Counted from the stretch's first letter, positions 41,339 to 50,623 are shown. The stretch is DNA of 50,925 nucleotides from Nitrospirota bacterium (GCA_023481175.1 JAMCWM010000007.1:1-50925), one strand, 5' to 3'. The notes: a model not told the origin generated them from the letters alone. Translations and numbers: made by a program.

Positions 41339-43048
41339 TCACTCCTCGGGCACCATCCGGATGTGGCCCGAGGGGCATTCACGAACGCAGAGGCCGCAGC
41401 CCTTGCAGTAGTCGTAGTCAAAGACATAGGGGACGGGAAGAGCGGAGATTCCGGCCGTCCTGAGCACCGCTCCGTCCGGACAAAGGGTCCAGCAATTGTC
41501 GCACTCGAGACAGTGGCCGCAGGAGAAGCACCGGTCGGCCTCCTGGCGGATAAGGTCGAGGGGCGCAGTGCGTTCGATTTCGGAAAAACCCGTGCGGACT
41601 TCCGGGGAAAGTTCCTCCGGCCTGTAGGCGGAGCGATGGTCGAAATAAGCCATGTTGAGCCCCGAGAAGGGAATCGGGGAGGGGGGAGCGGCCACCGGAA
41701 ACTCCTTCTTCCGGAGCATCGCGTCGATCATCCGGGCGCCGCGGTGGCCGCTTCCTACGGCCTGGGAGACGAGCCCTCCCCCCGGAGCGGCGTCTCCCCC
41801 CGCAAAGATCCGTCCCTCTCCCTCGACCTGCCCGGTCGGAAGGATTGAAAGAACGCTTCTGTCATGAAAGAGCCGGCCAATCCCTTCGGGGTCCACCTCC
41901 TGCCCCACCGCCGGGATCACGGCCTCGACCTCGAGAATCGTCTCCGTTCCGGAAAAGGCGCGGTGAACGGGGCCTTGCTGCTCGAACTCCTTCAGGGCGT
42001 GAACCAGTTCGCAGCCGACGACCCGGTCGTTTCTCAGGAGCAGTCTCCGGATTCGTCGGCCCGTATGGATTCTGACCCCTTCCTCAAGGGCCATGGCCAC
42101 CTCCCGTCCGATGGCCGGCATAATCCCTCGACCCGACTCCCCTTCGGCTCCCGGAAGCTCTTCGTCGGTGACGATATGGACCTCCCGGGAGCCGGTCCGG
42201 AGAAGGGTGCGGGCCAGATCGACCGCGGTGTTCCCTCCTCCCGCGATGACCACCCGCTCCCACCGGGGGAGGCTTCCGACATTTCGGAACTCCCGCAAAA
42301 GGTCCAGCCCGTGGCGGAGATCGGCCGGAACGGCGTGGTCGACGGAATACGGCCGGTTTTTCTGGCGGCCCGGCGCAAGGTAGACGGCAGAAAAGCCCGA
42401 CTCCAGCTCCTCCAGGGAGATGTCCCGCCCCAGCCTCGTCTCCGGACGGAAATCGATCCCCACCCCCAAAAGCCGTTCGACCTCCCGGGAGATGATCTCC
42501 GACGGAAGACGATAGTCCGGGATCACCCGGCAGGTGCCACCCGCCTCCGGAAGGGCCTCGAACAGCGTGACCCGGTACCCCTGGCGGCGGAGGTGATAGG
42601 CGCAGGACAGACCCGCCGGACCGGCCCCGACGACCGCCACGCTCTCCTCTCTCCTTTCCCCGGGAAGGCCCGGATAGTCCCATCCCTCCCGGAGCGCCGT
42701 ATCTCCTAAAAAGCGCTCGGCCGAATGGATCGAAAGGGCCGAGTCATAGGATCCCCGGTGACAGGAGCTTTCGCAGGGATGGGGGCAGACCCGGCCGGTC
42801 ACCGCCGGAAGAGGGTTGGCCAGGACCAGGGCCTCCCAGGCTTCCCGGAGCCGGCCCAGGGCCAGATGGGAAAGGTAGACAGGAATCTCTTCGAGGGCCG
42901 GACAGGCCCCATGGCAGGGAGCGGGAACCGTCTCGTAGAGAGGGCGTTCAAGCCGCCAGCTTCTCGTGTGATTGTCAAGGGAGGTGTTGGGCCAGGCGAA
43001 TCCTCCCGGGGTGACCCGAAGCCCGGACCCTGCATGTTCTATCCCCAT
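41339..43048 (-). CDS. GltD-like NAD(P)H oxidoreductase fused to 2[4Fe-4S] ferredoxin
   Basis: 569 residues. Residues about 40-110 hold the Cys-rich iron-sulfur segment of the GltD family (APCHGACPA, CPHPCESSCHRG). An FAD site follows (VAVVGAGPAGLSCAYHLRR), then the NAD(P) site (VVIAGGGNTAVDLARTL) and GRIFAGGDAAPGGGLV. The C terminus is a bacterial ferredoxin with two [4Fe-4S] motifs: CFSCGHCLECDNCWTLCP and CKGCGLCVRECPSGH. It is encoded behind porB with GGGGAGGA upstream and overlaps it by ten bases, so it likely serves as the delta-like electron carrier and a ferredoxin:NAD(P) link of the oxidoreductase. Reductive TCA organisms have similar multi-subunit POR clusters. Confidence 0.9.
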   Translation of the reverse strand: MGIEHAGSGLRVTPGGFAWPNTSLDNHTRSWRLERPLYETVPAPCHGACPALEEIPVYLSHLALGRLREAWEALVLANPLPAVTGRVCPHPCESSCHRGSYDSALSIHSAERFLGDTALREGWDYPGLPGERREESVAVVGAGPAGLSCAYHLRRQGYRVTLFEALPEAGGTCRVIPDYRLPSEIISREVERLLGVGIDFRPETRLGRDISLEELESGFSAVYLAPGRQKNRPYSVDHAVPADLRHGLDLLREFRNVGSLPRWERVVIAGGGNTAVDLARTLLRTGSREVHIVTDEELPGAEGESGRGIMPAIGREVAMALEEGVRIHTGRRIRRLLLRNDRVVGCELVHALKEFEQQGPVHRAFSGTETILEVEAVIPAVGQEVDPEGIGRLFHDRSVLSILPTGQVEGEGRIFAGGDAAPGGGLVSQAVGSGHRGARMIDAMLRKKEFPVAAPPSPIPFSGLNMAYFDHRSAYRPEELSPEVRTGFSEIERTAPLDLIRQEADRCFSCGHCLECDNCWTLCPDGAVLRTAGISALPVPYVFDYDYCKGCGLCVRECPSGHIRMVPEE

Positions 43049-44043
43049 CTCATTCCTCCCCGGCGGACGCTGTCGGACCCTTCGGAATCGCGGGGATCCG
43101 GAGAGTCCGACAGAAGCCCGTAACGTTCGATGTTGGCGTCGGCCAGGGCCTGAAGGTGCTCGAGCTCCTCCCGGGCTTCGGGGCTGTCGGCCAGAAGATG
43201 CCGGAACCGCATCTGGAGTTCGACATAGTCTTTGACCGGACGGACCTTTCGGATCTTCATGGTCTCGATGACATGCCCCCGTTCCATCTCGAGGACAGGG
43301 AAAAGCCCCGTCTCCACCGCCAGCCGGTCCACGGCGATCGTGAGAGCGCTGTCGTGGCCCCACCCCAGGGGGCAGGGAGAATGAAGAAGGAGGAAGGACG
43401 GACCCTCGGTTTCCAGGGCCCGGCGCACCTTCGTCCGGAGATCCGAGGGATAGGCCACCGAGGCGGTCGCGGCGTAGGGAATCCCGTGGGCCGCGATGAT
43501 GGCCAGAAGATCTTTCTTGAAATGACGTTTGCCCATGCGGACCCTTCCCGCCGGGGAAGTGTTGGTCCAGGCCCCGTGGGGGGTCGATCCCGAGCGCTGG
43601 ATACCCGTGTTCATGTAGGCCTCGTTGTCGAAGCAGACGAAGAGAACGTCATGGTTTCTCTCGAGCATGCCGGAGAGGGCCTGGAATCCGATGTCGAAGG
43701 TGCCGCCATCCCCGGCGAAGGCCAGGACCCGGGTCTCCCGCTTCTGGGCCCGGAGGGCCACCTCGATTCCCGCGGCCACCGCGGCGACATTTTCGAAAAG
43801 CGAGTGGATCCAGGGAACGGCCCAGGCCGACTGGGGCCAGGGGGTGGTGAAGATCTCGAGACAGCCGGTGGCGTTGGCGACGATGACGTCGGGGCCCGCG
43901 GCCTCCAGAACCAGGCGGGCCGCCAGGGCCTGCCCGCAACCCTGGCAGGCGCCATGGCCGGATTCCATCCCCGCGAATCGGGGCTGGTTTTTCCGGAGCT
44001 CCGCAATGTCAACGGGGGAGGGACGGGAGATTGCGTGGATCAT
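43039..44043 (-). CDS. porB: 2-oxoacid (pyruvate):ferredoxin oxidoreductase beta subunit
   Basis: 334 residues. TPP-binding subunit: GHGACQGCGQALAARLVL, VANATGCLEIFTT (cluster Cys), GDGGTFDIGFQALSGML (TPP motif GDGxxxDIG) and NEAYMNTGIQRSGSTPHGAW. FAGDGG is intact and the C-terminal GRVRMGKRHFKKDLLAI fits pyruvate-type enzymes. ATG 44043 has GAGGAGA upstream and the gene is 10 bases behind porA. Pyruvate is the likely substrate by likeness, but 2-oxoglutarate cannot be excluded. Confidence 0.93.
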   Translation of the reverse strand: MIHAISRPSPVDIAELRKNQPRFAGMESGHGACQGCGQALAARLVLEAAGPDVIVANATGCLEIFTTPWPQSAWAVPWIHSLFENVAAVAAGIEVALRAQKRETRVLAFAGDGGTFDIGFQALSGMLERNHDVLFVCFDNEAYMNTGIQRSGSTPHGAWTNTSPAGRVRMGKRHFKKDLLAIIAAHGIPYAATASVAYPSDLRTKVRRALETEGPSFLLLHSPCPLGWGHDSALTIAVDRLAVETGLFPVLEMERGHVIETMKIRKVRPVKDYVELQMRFRHLLADSPEAREELEHLQALADANIERYGLLSDSPDPRDSEGSDSVRRGGMRWG

Positions 44044-44053
44044 GGATCTCTCC

Positions 44054-45262
44054 TCAGGAAGGGGATGCATGAACGCCGGAGGGCTCCGGAGGACCTTGAT
44101 CCCGGAGGGGAAGCTTCTCCGGATCGAGATCGAAAATGGAGAAGGCCGGGGGTCTCTTTTCCAGAGCCTCCAGCATCTCCCGGAAGATTTTGCCCGGGAC
44201 GTCCCGGCCCCCGAGACCCACGGCAAAATTCACGACGCGGGGGGAATCGGCAACCCCGTACAGGGCCGAGCGGATCTCGTGGGCCACGATTCCCCCGGAG
44301 CCCGGCGACAGAGCCCGGTCAAGGACGATCAGGTCGGAAAGACCGGAGACGGCCTGCCGGATCGTCCCGACCGGAAAGGGTCGGAAGGAGCGGAGGCACA
44401 GAAGGCGCACCGGCCGGCCCAGAAGCCCCGACCTGTAGGCATCCTTGAGGGTTCCGTAAAGGGACCCCATCACCAGGATCGCAACCTCCGCCTCCCGGTC
44501 TCCCTCGACCCGGAGAAGCCCCCCGCTGTCACGCCCCACGAGGCCGGCCCAGTCCCGGTCGGCCGCCTGGATCTCCCTTTCGGCCAGGGAAAAGGCTTCG
44601 TGCTGGAGCGCGCGTATCTCGGTGAAGAACTCGGGGGAGACCAGGGTGCCCTGGCTCATCGGCCGGGAGGAGGAGAGGGTCCGGGCAAAGGTGAAGGGCG
44701 GAAGGAAGGCGTCGACCTGGTCCGCTTCCGGCAAATCGATCGGCTCGAGGGTGTGGGTGAGGGTGAAGCCGTCGACACAGACCATGACGGGAAGCTCGGT
44801 CCGCTCCGAAATCCGGAAGGCCTGGATCGTCGTATCCACCGCCTCCTGGTTGTCGGCGCAGAAAAGCTGGATCCAGCCTGCATCCCGGACCGCCATGGAG
44901 TCCTGGTGGTCGTTCCAGATGGAGACGGGGGCCGAGACGGCGCGGTTGGCGCAGGTCAGGACGACGGGAACCCGCATCCCGGAAATGTTGTAGAGGACCT
45001 CGCTCATGAGCAGGAGCCCCTGGGAGGCGCTGGCGGTATAGGAACGGGATCCGGCGGAGGCGGCCCCCAGGACGACCGAGGCGGCCGAAAACTCGCTCTC
45101 GACGCTGACCAGCTCCGCCTCCAGGAACCCGTCGGCGATAAGCCGGGCCAGAGCCTCCACGATATGGGTCTGGGGGGTGATGGGATAGGCCGCCACCACC
45201 TGGGGGCGACAAAGGGCGACAGCCCGGGCAATCGCCTGGGACCCCTCGAGGGCTTCACGCAT
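44054..45262 (-). CDS. porA: 2-oxoacid (pyruvate):ferredoxin oxidoreductase alpha subunit
   Basis: 402 residues. AAYPITPQTHIVEALA (the YPITPxT motif), VSVESEFSAASVVLGAAS, GSRSYTASASQGLLLM and VPVVLTCANRAVSAP belong to domains I and II of POR alpha. It converts pyruvate + CoA to acetyl-CoA or the reverse with ferredoxin; in the reductive TCA cycle it fixes CO2. ATG 45262 has AAGGAGG upstream and overlaps porG by eight bases. Longer frames to 45295 lack support. Confidence 0.94.
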   Translation of the reverse strand: MREALEGSQAIARAVALCRPQVVAAYPITPQTHIVEALARLIADGFLEAELVSVESEFSAASVVLGAASAGSRSYTASASQGLLLMSEVLYNISGMRVPVVLTCANRAVSAPVSIWNDHQDSMAVRDAGWIQLFCADNQEAVDTTIQAFRISERTELPVMVCVDGFTLTHTLEPIDLPEADQVDAFLPPFTFARTLSSSRPMSQGTLVSPEFFTEIRALQHEAFSLAEREIQAADRDWAGLVGRDSGGLLRVEGDREAEVAILVMGSLYGTLKDAYRSGLLGRPVRLLCLRSFRPFPVGTIRQAVSGLSDLIVLDRALSPGSGGIVAHEIRSALYGVADSPRVVNFAVGLGGRDVPGKIFREMLEALEKRPPAFSIFDLDPEKLPLRDQGPPEPSGVHASPS

Positions 45263-45848
45263 GGACCGCCTCCTTCCAGAGTCCCGCCGGAACATGGGAG
45301 GCGCCGGCGTCGACGAGGGTCCGGTTCTTTGCCAGAAGATCCCCCGAAAACCGCCCCTCCAGGGCCTGTCCCAGGCTCTGGAGGGAAAGGAGGCCTGTCA
45401 GGGAGAAAAAGGCCGAAAGAAGAGGCGTATTGGGAATCGGCCGGCCCAGGACTTCCATCGAGAGACGGGTGGCGGGAAGAGAGAGCATCCGGACGGCCGG
45501 GTCGAGGGAGAGCCCGGCGTCGTCCAGGCGCCGCCTGAGCTCTTCGGGCGAGTCGGGAGAATTGACGAGAATGGCCCCCTCGGGGGAGAGCCCGGAGAGG
45601 GTTCCCGGAATCCTGAGAAGACCGCTGTCCTGAAGGATGAGAAACCGGGGAGAGGTCACCTGGGACCGGCGGAGGATCGGGGCGGAATCGATTCTGACAA
45701 AGGCTGTGATGGGCGCCCCTCTCCGTTCGGCCCCGAAGCTCGGGAAGGCCTGGGAATACCTCCCCTCGACGAAGGCAGCCGTCGCCAGGAGGTAGGCGGC
45801 CAGGACATTTCCCTGACCTCCCCGCCCGTGGATGCGGATCTCGACCAT
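45255..45848 (-). CDS. porG: 2-oxoacid:ferredoxin oxidoreductase gamma subunit
   Basis: 197 residues. RIHGRGGQGNVLAAYLLATA, then SQAFPSFGAERRGAPITAFV and RIDSAPILRRSQVTSP, the classic PorG sequence. ATG 45848 has GGGGAGGG upstream; an ATG at 45866 is a less supported alternative. First gene of porG-porA-porB-GltD/ferredoxin, divergent from the hydrogenase operon across a 188-base spacer. Confidence 0.93.
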   Translation of the reverse strand: MVEIRIHGRGGQGNVLAAYLLATAAFVEGRYSQAFPSFGAERRGAPITAFVRIDSAPILRRSQVTSPRFLILQDSGLLRIPGTLSGLSPEGAILVNSPDSPEELRRRLDDAGLSLDPAVRMLSLPATRLSMEVLGRPIPNTPLLSAFFSLTGLLSLQSLGQALEGRFSGDLLAKNRTLVDAGASHVPAGLWKEAVHA

Positions 45849-45870
45849 GCGCCCTCCCCATTCCAACCGA

Positions 45871-45888
45871 CGTCAAACATTCTTGACG
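45871..45888. promoter_or_regulatory. Inverted repeat between POR and hydrogenase operons
   Basis: CGTCAA, six bases ACATTC, TTGACG: a perfect six-base inverted repeat in the divergent spacer. It may be an operator shared by both operons. No clear -10 pairs with its TTGACG arms. Confidence 0.35.
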
Positions 45889-46036
45889 GCCCGTTCCAGC
45901 CCCCGCCCCTCATCGGAAAGGCAGAGGACGCGGGACCCACGCCTCAAGATACCACTCCCCATCCCGGATGAAAAGGCGAGTCGGTGTGATATCTTTAAAG
46001 AACTGGGGAAAGCCGCACGGGAAAAAGGGGAGGGTC

Positions 46037-47152
46037 ATGTCGGAAGAATCCGGGGGATTTCTTGAACGGGGACGGTTCGGGGAGCTTTTTGACCGTCTCC
46101 TCCGGCGGGGCTACCGGACCGTCGCTCCCGTGGTCCGCGAGGGAACGATCCTCTACGCTGATGTGACGGGTCCGGAGGATCTTCCCCGCGGCCTCCACGA
46201 TCTCCAGGCTCCCGGCTCCTACCGTCTCGAAGAGGGTCCCCCCGACCGCTGTTTTGCCTGGGCCAACGGACCCCAGGCGCTCAAGCCCCTTCTTTTCGCC
46301 CCCCGCGAGACACTCTGGGAATCCCGCCGCAATCCCGACGGATCGCTCTTCTTTACCTCCGCGGAGCCGTCCTCCTCCCCGCTCGCCGTCATCGGAGTCC
46401 GAGCCTGCGATCTCTCCGCCCTGGCCCTCCAGGACCGCCATTTCGGCAAGGGTCCCTTTCCCGATCCGGCTTACGCCCTCCGGCGCCGGGATCTCTTCCT
46501 GGTCGCCGTGGACTGCTCCCATCCCGCCGATACCTGTTTCTGCGTCTCCACGGGCGACGGCCCCGACGCCCGGACCGCCTTCGACCTGGCCCTGGGGGAG
46601 ATCGATACGGGATTTCTCGTCCGGCCGGGGTCGGAGAAGGGACGGGACCTCCTTCGGGAGCTCGCTCTCGCTTCTCCTGACCGGGCCGTGGAAGAGGCCC
46701 TGAAGACACAGTCGGAACAGGCCCGGGCCTGCCAGACCCGCCGGCTCCCTTCACAAAACCTGAGAGACGATCTGGCGGCACGTCTGGATCACCCTCACTG
46801 GGACACCTTGGCCGCCCGGTGTCTCTCCTGCGGAAACTGCACCTCCGTCTGTCCGACCTGTTTCTGTTTTTCGGAGCGGGAGGAGCCGGCCCTGGACGGC
46901 CATTCGAGCCGCCATCTCCGGGAATGGGATTCCTGTTTCACCGCCGGCCACAGCTATATCCATCCGGCCCCGCTGAGGGCAACCACCGGATTCCGGTACC
47001 GCCAGTGGCTGACCCACAAGCTGGCCTACTGGCACGACCAGTATGGCCGTTCCGGATGCGTGGGATGCGGGCGCTGCCTTTCCTGGTGCCCGGTGGGGAT
47101 CGACTTTACGGAGGATGTTCCCGTCCTTCTGGGCCCCCCCGATGGAAACTGA
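46037..47152 (+). CDS. hydB: Group 3b hydrogenase beta subunit (HydB/sulfhydrogenase type)
   Basis: 371 residues. AsrA/HydB-like iron-sulfur protein with two C-terminal [4Fe-4S] motifs, CLSCGNCTSVCPTCFCF at about 278 and CVGCGRCLSWCPVGID at about 345. Upstream residues include VIGVRACDLSALALQD and VDCSHPADTCFCVST, a further Cys-rich site. ATG 46037 has AAGGGGAGGG; an upstream ATG at 45968 would add 23 unsupported residues. It carries electrons between the FAD subunit HydG and the hydrogenase core. The 11-base overlap with hydG suggests coupling. Confidence 0.88.
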   Translation: MSEESGGFLERGRFGELFDRLLRRGYRTVAPVVREGTILYADVTGPEDLPRGLHDLQAPGSYRLEEGPPDRCFAWANGPQALKPLLFAPRETLWESRRNPDGSLFFTSAEPSSSPLAVIGVRACDLSALALQDRHFGKGPFPDPAYALRRRDLFLVAVDCSHPADTCFCVSTGDGPDARTAFDLALGEIDTGFLVRPGSEKGRDLLRELALASPDRAVEEALKTQSEQARACQTRRLPSQNLRDDLAARLDHPHWDTLAARCLSCGNCTSVCPTCFCFSEREEPALDGHSSRHLREWDSCFTAGHSYIHPAPLRATTGFRYRQWLTHKLAYWHDQYGRSGCVGCGRCLSWCPVGIDFTEDVPVLLGPPDGN

Positions 47153-47966
47153 TCCCCACATTCCCCGCCCGGCCATTATCCGTGACCGGATCGAGGAAAC
47201 CCCGACCATCTTTACCCTCCGGCTCGAGCCCGAGGGCCATTCCCCCCTCCCGTTCAAGCCCGGACAATTCAACATGGTCGGAGTCTTCGGCCTGGGAGAG
47301 GTTCCCCTCTCCATTGTCTCCGACCCCTCCGATGTCGACTTTTTCGACCACACCATCCGGATCGTCGGACGGGTCACCGGAGCGATGGCCAGGCTCGGGC
47401 CCGGAGACCGTGTCAGCATCCGGGGACCCTTCGGAAACGGCTGGCCCATGGACGAAAGCCGGGGACGGGACATTGTCCTGGTCTCCGGAGGGCTCGGATG
47501 CGCCCCCCTCGTCTCGGTGGTCAATTATGTCGTCCGTCGTCGGGAGGAGTTCGGCTCCCTCACCGTCCTCCACGGGGTGAAGAATCCGGGGGACCTCTTC
47601 TGGAAGGAGCGGCTTTCGCGTCTGAACGAACAGGAGGGGACCCGGGTCTTCCTGACGAGCGATGAGGGAGGGGCGGGCTGGGAAGGAGCCGTCGGTCCGG
47701 TCACCGACCTGATCCCGAACATTCCGGTCACTCTCCGGACCACCGCCAAGATCTGCGGGCCGGAACCCATGATGCTGTCCACCGTGAGGAAGCTCAGGGA
47801 TCAGGGCATTCCCGAGGATGACCTTTGGGTGAGCCTCGAGCGGAACATGCAATGCGCCGCCGGATTCTGCGGCCACTGCCAGTTGGGGGAGATTTTCGTC
47901 TGCAGAGGCGGACCGGTCTTCCGGTACGCCGAAATCAAGCACCGTCTGGGAATCCGGGGGCTCTGA
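47142..47966 (+). CDS. hydG: Group 3b hydrogenase gamma subunit, FAD/NAD(P)-binding
   Basis: 274 residues. Ferredoxin-reductase fold: FKPGQFNMVGVFGLGEVPLS (FAD), GPFGNGWP and DIVLVSGGLGCAPLVSVVNY (NAD(P)), ending with a [2Fe-2S] motif CAAGFCGHCQLGEIFVC. It exchanges hydride with NAD(P)H. Embedded in hydB-hydG-hydD-hydA order, the standard order of group 3b enzymes. Confidence 0.92.
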   Translation: METDPHIPRPAIIRDRIEETPTIFTLRLEPEGHSPLPFKPGQFNMVGVFGLGEVPLSIVSDPSDVDFFDHTIRIVGRVTGAMARLGPGDRVSIRGPFGNGWPMDESRGRDIVLVSGGLGCAPLVSVVNYVVRRREEFGSLTVLHGVKNPGDLFWKERLSRLNEQEGTRVFLTSDEGGAGWEGAVGPVTDLIPNIPVTLRTTAKICGPEPMMLSTVRKLRDQGIPEDDLWVSLERNMQCAAGFCGHCQLGEIFVCRGGPVFRYAEIKHRLGIRGL

Positions 47967-47968
47967 CC

Positions 47969-48793
47969 ATGACCGAATCCTTGCTTCCGGGGGGCGCGGC
48001 CGCCGCGTCCCCTCCCAAACCCCGGATCGCCGTTCTGAAGCTTGCCTCCTGCGACGGGTGCCAACTGGCCTTCCTGGGGCTGGGAGACAAGCTCCTCGAA
48101 CTCTCCCGGATGGTCGAGATCGTCCATTTCGCCGAGGCGGGTCCCATCGGCCCCCTCACCGGTCTCGACATCACCTTCATCGAGGGAAGCCTCTCGACCC
48201 GGGAGGACCTCGCGATGGTCCAGGCAGTCCGGAAGGAGAGCCGGATTCTCGTGACGATCGGGGCCTGCGCCACCTCGGGCGGGATCCAGGCTCTCCGCAA
48301 CCTGTCTTCCGGGACTCCTCTCTCCGGCCTCTACCCTTCCCCGCAGGTCATCGATTTCCTCGACCGGTCCACGCCCGTGGCCTCTGAAGTCCCGGTCGAC
48401 CTCGAGCTCTGGGGGTGTCCGGTCACCGGAGAGCAGATCCTCCGAACGCTCCGGTCGCTTCTCTCGGGAGCCCTTCCTCCCGTCGAACGCGACAAGGTCT
48501 GCCTCGAGTGCAAGCGCCGGCAGCTCCCCTGCGTGATGGTCACGAAGGGAATCCCCTGCCTCGGGCCGGTCACCCTCACGGGATGCGGCGCCCTCTGCCC
48601 CGCCTTCGACCGGGGGTGCTACGGATGTTTCGGACCCGCCGAAAACCCGGAGACCGCCTCCCTCGCCCTCCGGTTCTCAGGCCTGGGGCTGGTGCCGGGT
48701 GAGATCGCCCGGCGTTTTCTCTTCATCAACAACAACGCCCCGGTCTTTCTCGGGGAGGGCGCCAGGTGGCAGGAAGGGAGTCCCCATGAATGA
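47969..48793 (+). CDS. hydD: Group 3b NiFe hydrogenase small subunit
   Basis: 274 residues. SCDGCQLAFLGLGDKLLEL is the proximal-cluster start typical of group 3; further Cys motifs GACATSGGIQAL, ELWGCPVTGEQIL and CLECKRRQLPC plus CGALCPAFDRGCYGCFGPAE ligate more [4Fe-4S] clusters. No Tat signal, so cytosolic. It carries electrons from the NiFe site. ATG follows the hydG stop by two bases, and the end overlaps hydA by eight. Confidence 0.93.
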   Translation: MTESLLPGGAAAASPPKPRIAVLKLASCDGCQLAFLGLGDKLLELSRMVEIVHFAEAGPIGPLTGLDITFIEGSLSTREDLAMVQAVRKESRILVTIGACATSGGIQALRNLSSGTPLSGLYPSPQVIDFLDRSTPVASEVPVDLELWGCPVTGEQILRTLRSLLSGALPPVERDKVCLECKRRQLPCVMVTKGIPCLGPVTLTGCGALCPAFDRGCYGCFGPAENPETASLALRFSGLGLVPGEIARRFLFINNNAPVFLGEGARWQEGSPHE

Positions 48794-50084
48794 GGAGCGC
48801 TCCCTCCGCATCCCGGTCATGGCCCGGGTGGAGGGGAAAGGGGCCCTGGAGGTGACCCTTCGGGAGGGCCGGATCGGGGAGGTCCGGCTTCGTATCTTCG
48901 AGCCTCCCCGCCTCTTTGAAAAAATTCTCGAAGGGCGGGAATTCCGGGAGGTGCCCGACATCGTGGCGCGCATCTGCGGCATCTGTCCCGCCGCCTACCA
49001 GCTGACAGCGGTCTCCGCCATCGAGGCCGGGTTCGGGATGCTCCCCGGAAAGGACATCTGGCGCTTCCGGAGGATCCTGGCCTGCGGGGAGTGGATTTCG
49101 AGCCACAGCCTTCATATTCATCTTCTGGCGGGGCCGGATTTTCTGGGGTACCGGGATGTCATGGAGTGGGCCCGCCACGATCCCGGACCCGTCCGACGGG
49201 GGTTTGACCTCCATGCCCTGGGAAATGCCCTCATGTCCCTTTTGGGGGGGCGGTCGGTTCACCCCGTTGGCGCCTGTGTGGGCGGTTTTTTCCTTTTTCC
49301 CTCCCGGGAGGAGACCGCGGCCCTGGCGGCCCGGATCCGGGCCGCCCTTCCGCTGGCTTCAGACCTCGTCCGCTGGGCGGCAGGCCTCGACTATCCGGAG
49401 AGTGACCGCTCATTTGAATCGGTCTCGCTCCGCGGCCCCGGCCTCTATCCCATGAACGAGGGTCGGATTGTCTCGAGCCGGGGCCATGACCTCGACCCGG
49501 CCGCCTTCGAATCCCGGATCAGGGAATTCCAGGTGCCTTACTCGACGGCCTTCCACAGCCTTCTGGACGGGGCCCCCTATCTCGTCGGCCCCCTGGCGCG
49601 TCTGAACCTGAATGTCGAAAGGATCCCCCCGGAGATCCTTTCGGACGTTGTCCCTTCGGGGATCCGCTTTCCCAGCACCAACATGAACCACAGTCTCCTG
49701 GCCCGGGCCATCGAGATCCATTACGCCCTCAGGGAGGCCCTCTCCCTTCTGGAAGGGCCTCCCCCCGACGGTCCTTCCTCTATTCCCGCCACCCCGGGGG
49801 AAGGGACCGGCATCGCGGCCACGGAAGCTCCCCGGGGAATCCTCTGGCACCGGTATGACTTCTCCGCCGACGGCCTCGTCCGGAAGGCCCGGATCATTCC
49901 CCCGACCAGCCAGAACCAGGCCATGATGGAGCTCGATCTTCGCGAGTCCCTAGGAAAGTCCGGACTCGACCGGCCGGACGAATCCCTCCGGGAGGAGGCG
50001 GAGCGGATCGTCCGGAACTATGACCCGTGCATCTCCTGCGCCACCCATTTTCTGGACCTGACCCTTCACAGGGAAGAGCGGTGA
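48786..50084 (+). CDS. hydA: Group 3b NiFe hydrogenase large subunit
   Basis: 432 residues. The N-terminal nickel site ARICGICPAAYQLT (RxCGxC) and the C-terminal site DPCISCATHFLDL (DPCxxCxxH) are intact, and the sequence ends LTLHREER after the last motif, a tail suited to removal by the maturation protease. It oxidises or makes H2 at the NiFe site in the cytosol. The gene shares GTGA with the protease start. Confidence 0.94.
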   Translation: MNEERSLRIPVMARVEGKGALEVTLREGRIGEVRLRIFEPPRLFEKILEGREFREVPDIVARICGICPAAYQLTAVSAIEAGFGMLPGKDIWRFRRILACGEWISSHSLHIHLLAGPDFLGYRDVMEWARHDPGPVRRGFDLHALGNALMSLLGGRSVHPVGACVGGFFLFPSREETAALAARIRAALPLASDLVRWAAGLDYPESDRSFESVSLRGPGLYPMNEGRIVSSRGHDLDPAAFESRIREFQVPYSTAFHSLLDGAPYLVGPLARLNLNVERIPPEILSDVVPSGIRFPSTNMNHSLLARAIEIHYALREALSLLEGPPPDGPSSIPATPGEGTGIAATEAPRGILWHRYDFSADGLVRKARIIPPTSQNQAMMELDLRESLGKSGLDRPDESLREEAERIVRNYDPCISCATHFLDLTLHREER

Positions 50085-50623
50085 CGGCACAGGTCGACAT
50101 CCTCGGGATCGGCTCCCCCTATCACGGAGACCAGACGGGTCAGATCCTTGTCGAAGGGATGCGACGGGACGGGTTTTCCCCGGGTCTCGACAATGTCAGG
50201 TTCGTCTTCCGGATCCTGGATCGCCCGGGGTGGGGCCTTCTCGAGGTTCTCCGGGAGACGGACCATGCGATCCTGGTGGATGCGATGGTTTCCGGAAGGA
50301 GACCGGGATCTGTTTGCCGGCTTGGCCTGGACGAGCTCCCCTGCCCCCCGCGGCCCGTCACCTCCCATGAGGTCGGCCTTCTGCCCGTGCTTGCCCTGGG
50401 GCGATCCCTCGGACTTCTTCCTCCATGGATGATCCTGTATGGCATCGAGATCACACCTCCTCCCTTTTCCGACCCCGAAAAACCTCCCCTTCCCTCCGAA
50501 GAAATCGCCGAAAATCTTCGGCGGGCCATTCGAAGGGATCTGACGTCCCTTCTCTTTCCGGAGCCCGCACGACTCCATCCACTGAACTGCCGTACGGAAA
50601 AGGATCGGGGACAGGCCCGGTGA
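50081..50623 (+). CDS. Hydrogenase maturation protease
   Basis: 180 residues from GTG 50081. ILGIGSPYHGDQTGQILVEGM is the G-x-G-[N/S]-x4-D-x-x-G nickel-site motif (N replaced by S), ILVDAMVSGRRPGSV has the second Asp and TSHEVGLL the His, as in HycI/HyaD endopeptidases that trim the large subunit. It is the last gene of the operon and is coupled to hydA. The C-terminal 30 residues are Pro/Arg-rich without known role. Confidence 0.88.
   Translation: MTAQVDILGIGSPYHGDQTGQILVEGMRRDGFSPGLDNVRFVFRILDRPGWGLLEVLRETDHAILVDAMVSGRRPGSVCRLGLDELPCPPRPVTSHEVGLLPVLALGRSLGLLPPWMILYGIEITPPPFSDPEKPPLPSEEIAENLRRAIRRDLTSLLFPEPARLHPLNCRTEKDRGQAR

Noticed and set aside
41077-41411. Plus-strand frame in the gap after the hypothetical gene
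   Set aside because: No ribosome site, low-complexity second half, and it runs into the 3' end of the GltD-ferredoxin gene.
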